Below are positions 61,436-64,000 of a DNA stretch of 64,000 nucleotides, one piece after another. Every line of letters starts with the position of its first letter. Within the stretch, counting starts at the first letter, position 1. The position numbers were made by a program, and so were the translations under genes. The DNA comes from Galbula dea. Its lineage: Eukaryota > Chordata > Aves > Piciformes > Galbulidae. Where the stretch lies: assembly GCA_013399015.1 (NCBI GenBank), contig VWZX01010418.1, forward strand, positions 1-64,000. The letters run 5' to 3'. The notes below the pieces were generated by a model, which searched no databases, was not told where the DNA came from, and saw only the letters and a list, made by a program, of their open reading frames with translations.

Positions 61436-64000
61436 GAGCGGCAGCTTCAGCACAAGTCTTGCCATACAACTCTTGGGCTGCCATAAGCATAAATAGAGCT
61501 GTCTTACTCAATGCTTACAGGTAGGTCCAGGCACCCACAGAGTAGAAGGTCTATCCTCACACAAGCTATGAAAGCCATGTTTCTCCCTCTGTAAATGTTC
61601 CTTTTAACCGAGATCTGAACAAGCTCATTATTTCCTCCTTGGCACCAGAAACAATATACCAACCTTGTCTCCCATTTATCTTTCTCCTTCTCCATTACCT
61701 ATGAGATTTCCACAGGATCAGAAGGTTTATTTGTGGAGGCTAAAGTTCAAAGGTCAGGCACAAAAGGACACAAAAAGTTACCTCTTAAACCTAACAATAA
61801 AATCCCCAGAATCTGAGCATGACACATCTTGTATCTCCACTCTCCTCCTACTCCCATCTGCCTTTCAAACTGAAGCTCCTGGTATGCCCTATATGCTTCT
61901 GCCATTCCTTTGAGTAGCCTGAAAACCTAGATAAATTTTCAGTCATACAAGAGACAACTGTCATAAAATAAAATGCAGACCATCTGGTTATATTGGCCAG
62001 TGGAAACCATGGTTCCATGTGCAGTGCATTTCCTTTTCAGTATGCTTTACCAAAAACCTCTTTGCAGTAGGCTATGGGAAAGAAGAACAGCTAGAATCAA
62101 ACTCTTCTCACTAGAAGTGCCTGTGACAACAAGAAGTGTGACAGTCAGACCTTGACAGCATTTAGCTTCACATTGCAACCCCTGCATCCTTGCTTAGTTT
62201 CCCAAAGGAACTGCACCCCAACACCTATGCAGTCAGCTGTGGGTGACAGTCTAGGTTACACTCACTCCTGGATATGTACATGTAGAAAGTGAGACCTTTG
62301 AAAATGTTTTTATTCTCCTCTGCTGTGCAGTTGCTGCACCCTATGCTGTTACCTGGGATTTTCCAAATGAGTGCCAATATGGTTTAATAGTGAGATTTCT
62401 CTGACCACTGCAGGATGCCTCCATAATTACCTGCACCCAAGTCCACCCCTCAGATGACTGCAAATGCAGAAACTGCTGATCTCATTTGATAGTCCCCAAG
62501 GTCAATTCTGCCTAAACTGCCCACAGCTGCACTACTTCTGTTTTAAAAACTCTGTGTAAAGCTAGATTTTTGCTCTGAATTTCAGAGACTATGCAAAAAG
62601 TACCATGAAGCCTGAGCTGCAGACACCCTAGCCAAGTATAGAAATGGTTTCTAAATGCAGTGAAAATTATGAAAGCTCTATTATTCATGATGACACTGAT
62701 TATCTGCCTCCATACCTCACTGACAAATTCAGCTACTGCTTTCAGATGAGATATCATACTTTGTCCACAGACAGCCCCAGAGGTAGGAATTAATTATTAA
62801 ATACTAGTTGATAATAATTACATGATAACTTTATTGACCAAAATCAGAAAGGAATGTGTGATGTGTTCCAAATCTGCTCTATAAAATGAATCCTCTGAGA
62901 AAATAGAATGTCTATTTTGAAACAAAAATTATTTCTTATATAAATCTTTAGAAACACCTTGGTCAAAAACACTAGCATCATGCTCTAAATGCATAAAATA
63001 GGAGCACACATTTTAATCCTGTTTTCCTTGTCTCCATGAATTGAAATCTAGATAATAAATCAGAACAGTAATTCCAATCCAGTACTGAAGATCACATTCA
63101 AACTGAGTGTCCCTGCATAAATTCATTTTTAGATTTAGTTGTGTATATTCTTGTCTCATTCACTACTCATCTTTTCAGAAAGGGTGTCTGAGTTTTCAAA
63201 CTGGGCAGTCTTAAAAGAAGCTGCAAAAATCAGATAACATGTACCAAAAAAAAATGTTTCTTCCATTATATTACATTATTATTTCTTACACCTGCAGTCA
63301 ATAATAATTTTTAACTCTGCTGATTAATTTTCTGTAGTTTTACAAGTTAAACTATTTCCAGATGTACTACAGCTGCTTCTTTTCTGCTTCTTTTTGGAAA
63401 TCCCCAAGTTCTGAACCCCATACTGGTCATCTCAGAATATAAAATGGCCACACTAATACATGGTAAACTCTGGACTCCTTTCAGCAAAGGGATGATTACT
63501 TGAAGTCCTAGCCTTGACAGCATTCCTGGTTCATACTATAGACCTGTAATGTTGGCTCATGACAATTTCCTCTTAAACTCTGAAGTACCAGCTTTCCCAA
63601 GGTGGTGACATCTGTGCACACAATGGAGACACTTGCATAGCCCTGCTGCTATGCCTTCTCAAGCATAAGCAGCAGAGGGAGGGACAGCAGAAATGACAAG
63701 TGATTGGTAGACTCCAAAGACAGCATATTGTCTCAAAAAGGGCTGCCAAAATGTTTCACCTATGGTTTCCTAATTTGAAGCCTCTTTGCATGGTCTACAC
63801 ATGAAGTAGGGCACACTAGACAGATTTGTGGGTGAGTAAACACTAGGGCATAGGGGATAGATGCTGAGAAAGACCTTGAGGTTGACAGATTGACCTTGAG
63901 GACATGGTCAATGCACCTTTAACTGATGCCTACCTTGAAAAGCAATGACATGAACAATATCCCAACCCAGCTGGTCTAGAAGTTGCACCTTGACAAGTTA

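Larger units (their letters stand above)
59186..64000. other. Unique sequence to the window end, small repeats only
   Basis: I recognise no gene. The 59380-59420 part keeps several CpGs and a 7-bp hairpin (GGACTGA-GGA-TCAGTCC, 59386-59402). A weak Harbinger-like protein trace on the minus strand at 60623-60720 is listed as a finding. The remainder, including 61500-64000, shows only short chance frames. Confidence 0.4.

Overview
The window is vertebrate nuclear DNA, almost certainly from a bird. It is AT-rich and CpG-poor, and it is dotted with CR1 (chicken repeat 1) LINE fragments whose 3' ends carry the diagnostic ATTCTATG/ATTCTGTG octamers. It also holds two avian-type ERV long terminal repeats and tRNA-headed SINEs with CR1-like tails. 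CR1 and its relatives cover very roughly a tenth of the window. I cannot name the species; a CR1-rich lineage is plausible but unproven.

I recognise no host protein-coding gene, true tRNA, rRNA, CRISPR array or bacterial-type operon. The longest open frames (156-189 codons) are remains of CR1 ORF2, and the other frames look like chance ORFs. The window reads as a large intron or an intergenic gene desert.

Layout: 0-8 kb holds two tRNA-Glu-type SINE copies (2.8 and 3.1 kb), a CR1 3' end (4.5 kb) and an ancient CR1 trace (7.5 kb). 8-30 kb is mostly unique sequence with CR1 pieces at 12.8, 16.1 and 19.9-21.0 kb. 30.1-31.1 kb is an unusually CpG-retaining, homeodomain/SOX-motif-rich stretch that looks like conserved regulatory DNA. 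32.0-34.0 kb is the longest CR1 (about 2 kb, ORF2 linker through octamer tail), followed by a 25-base poly-G run ending in the only N. 36.7-37.3 kb holds a minus-strand SINE and an internally deleted minus-strand LTR. 38.9-39.4 kb is a CR1 3' end of another subfamily. 44.9 kb is a (GGGAA)n array in a purine tract. 45.4-46.9 kb is a twice-deleted CR1 flanked by 58-bp direct repeats. 49.8-50.5 kb is a solo ERVL-type LTR with a 5-bp target duplication. 53.9 kb is a short CR1 tail. 55.6-57.1 kb is a second regulatory-like stretch. 58.7-59.2 kb is a very old CR1. The rest to 64 kb is unique or unrecognised.

Nothing here forms a working gene system. The most useful observations are the long target-site duplication at the 45 kb CR1, the tRNA-Glu/CR1 chimeric SINE, and the 30-31 kb candidate enhancer cluster. 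Family assignments rest on motif recognition and remembered consensus patterns, not on database searches.
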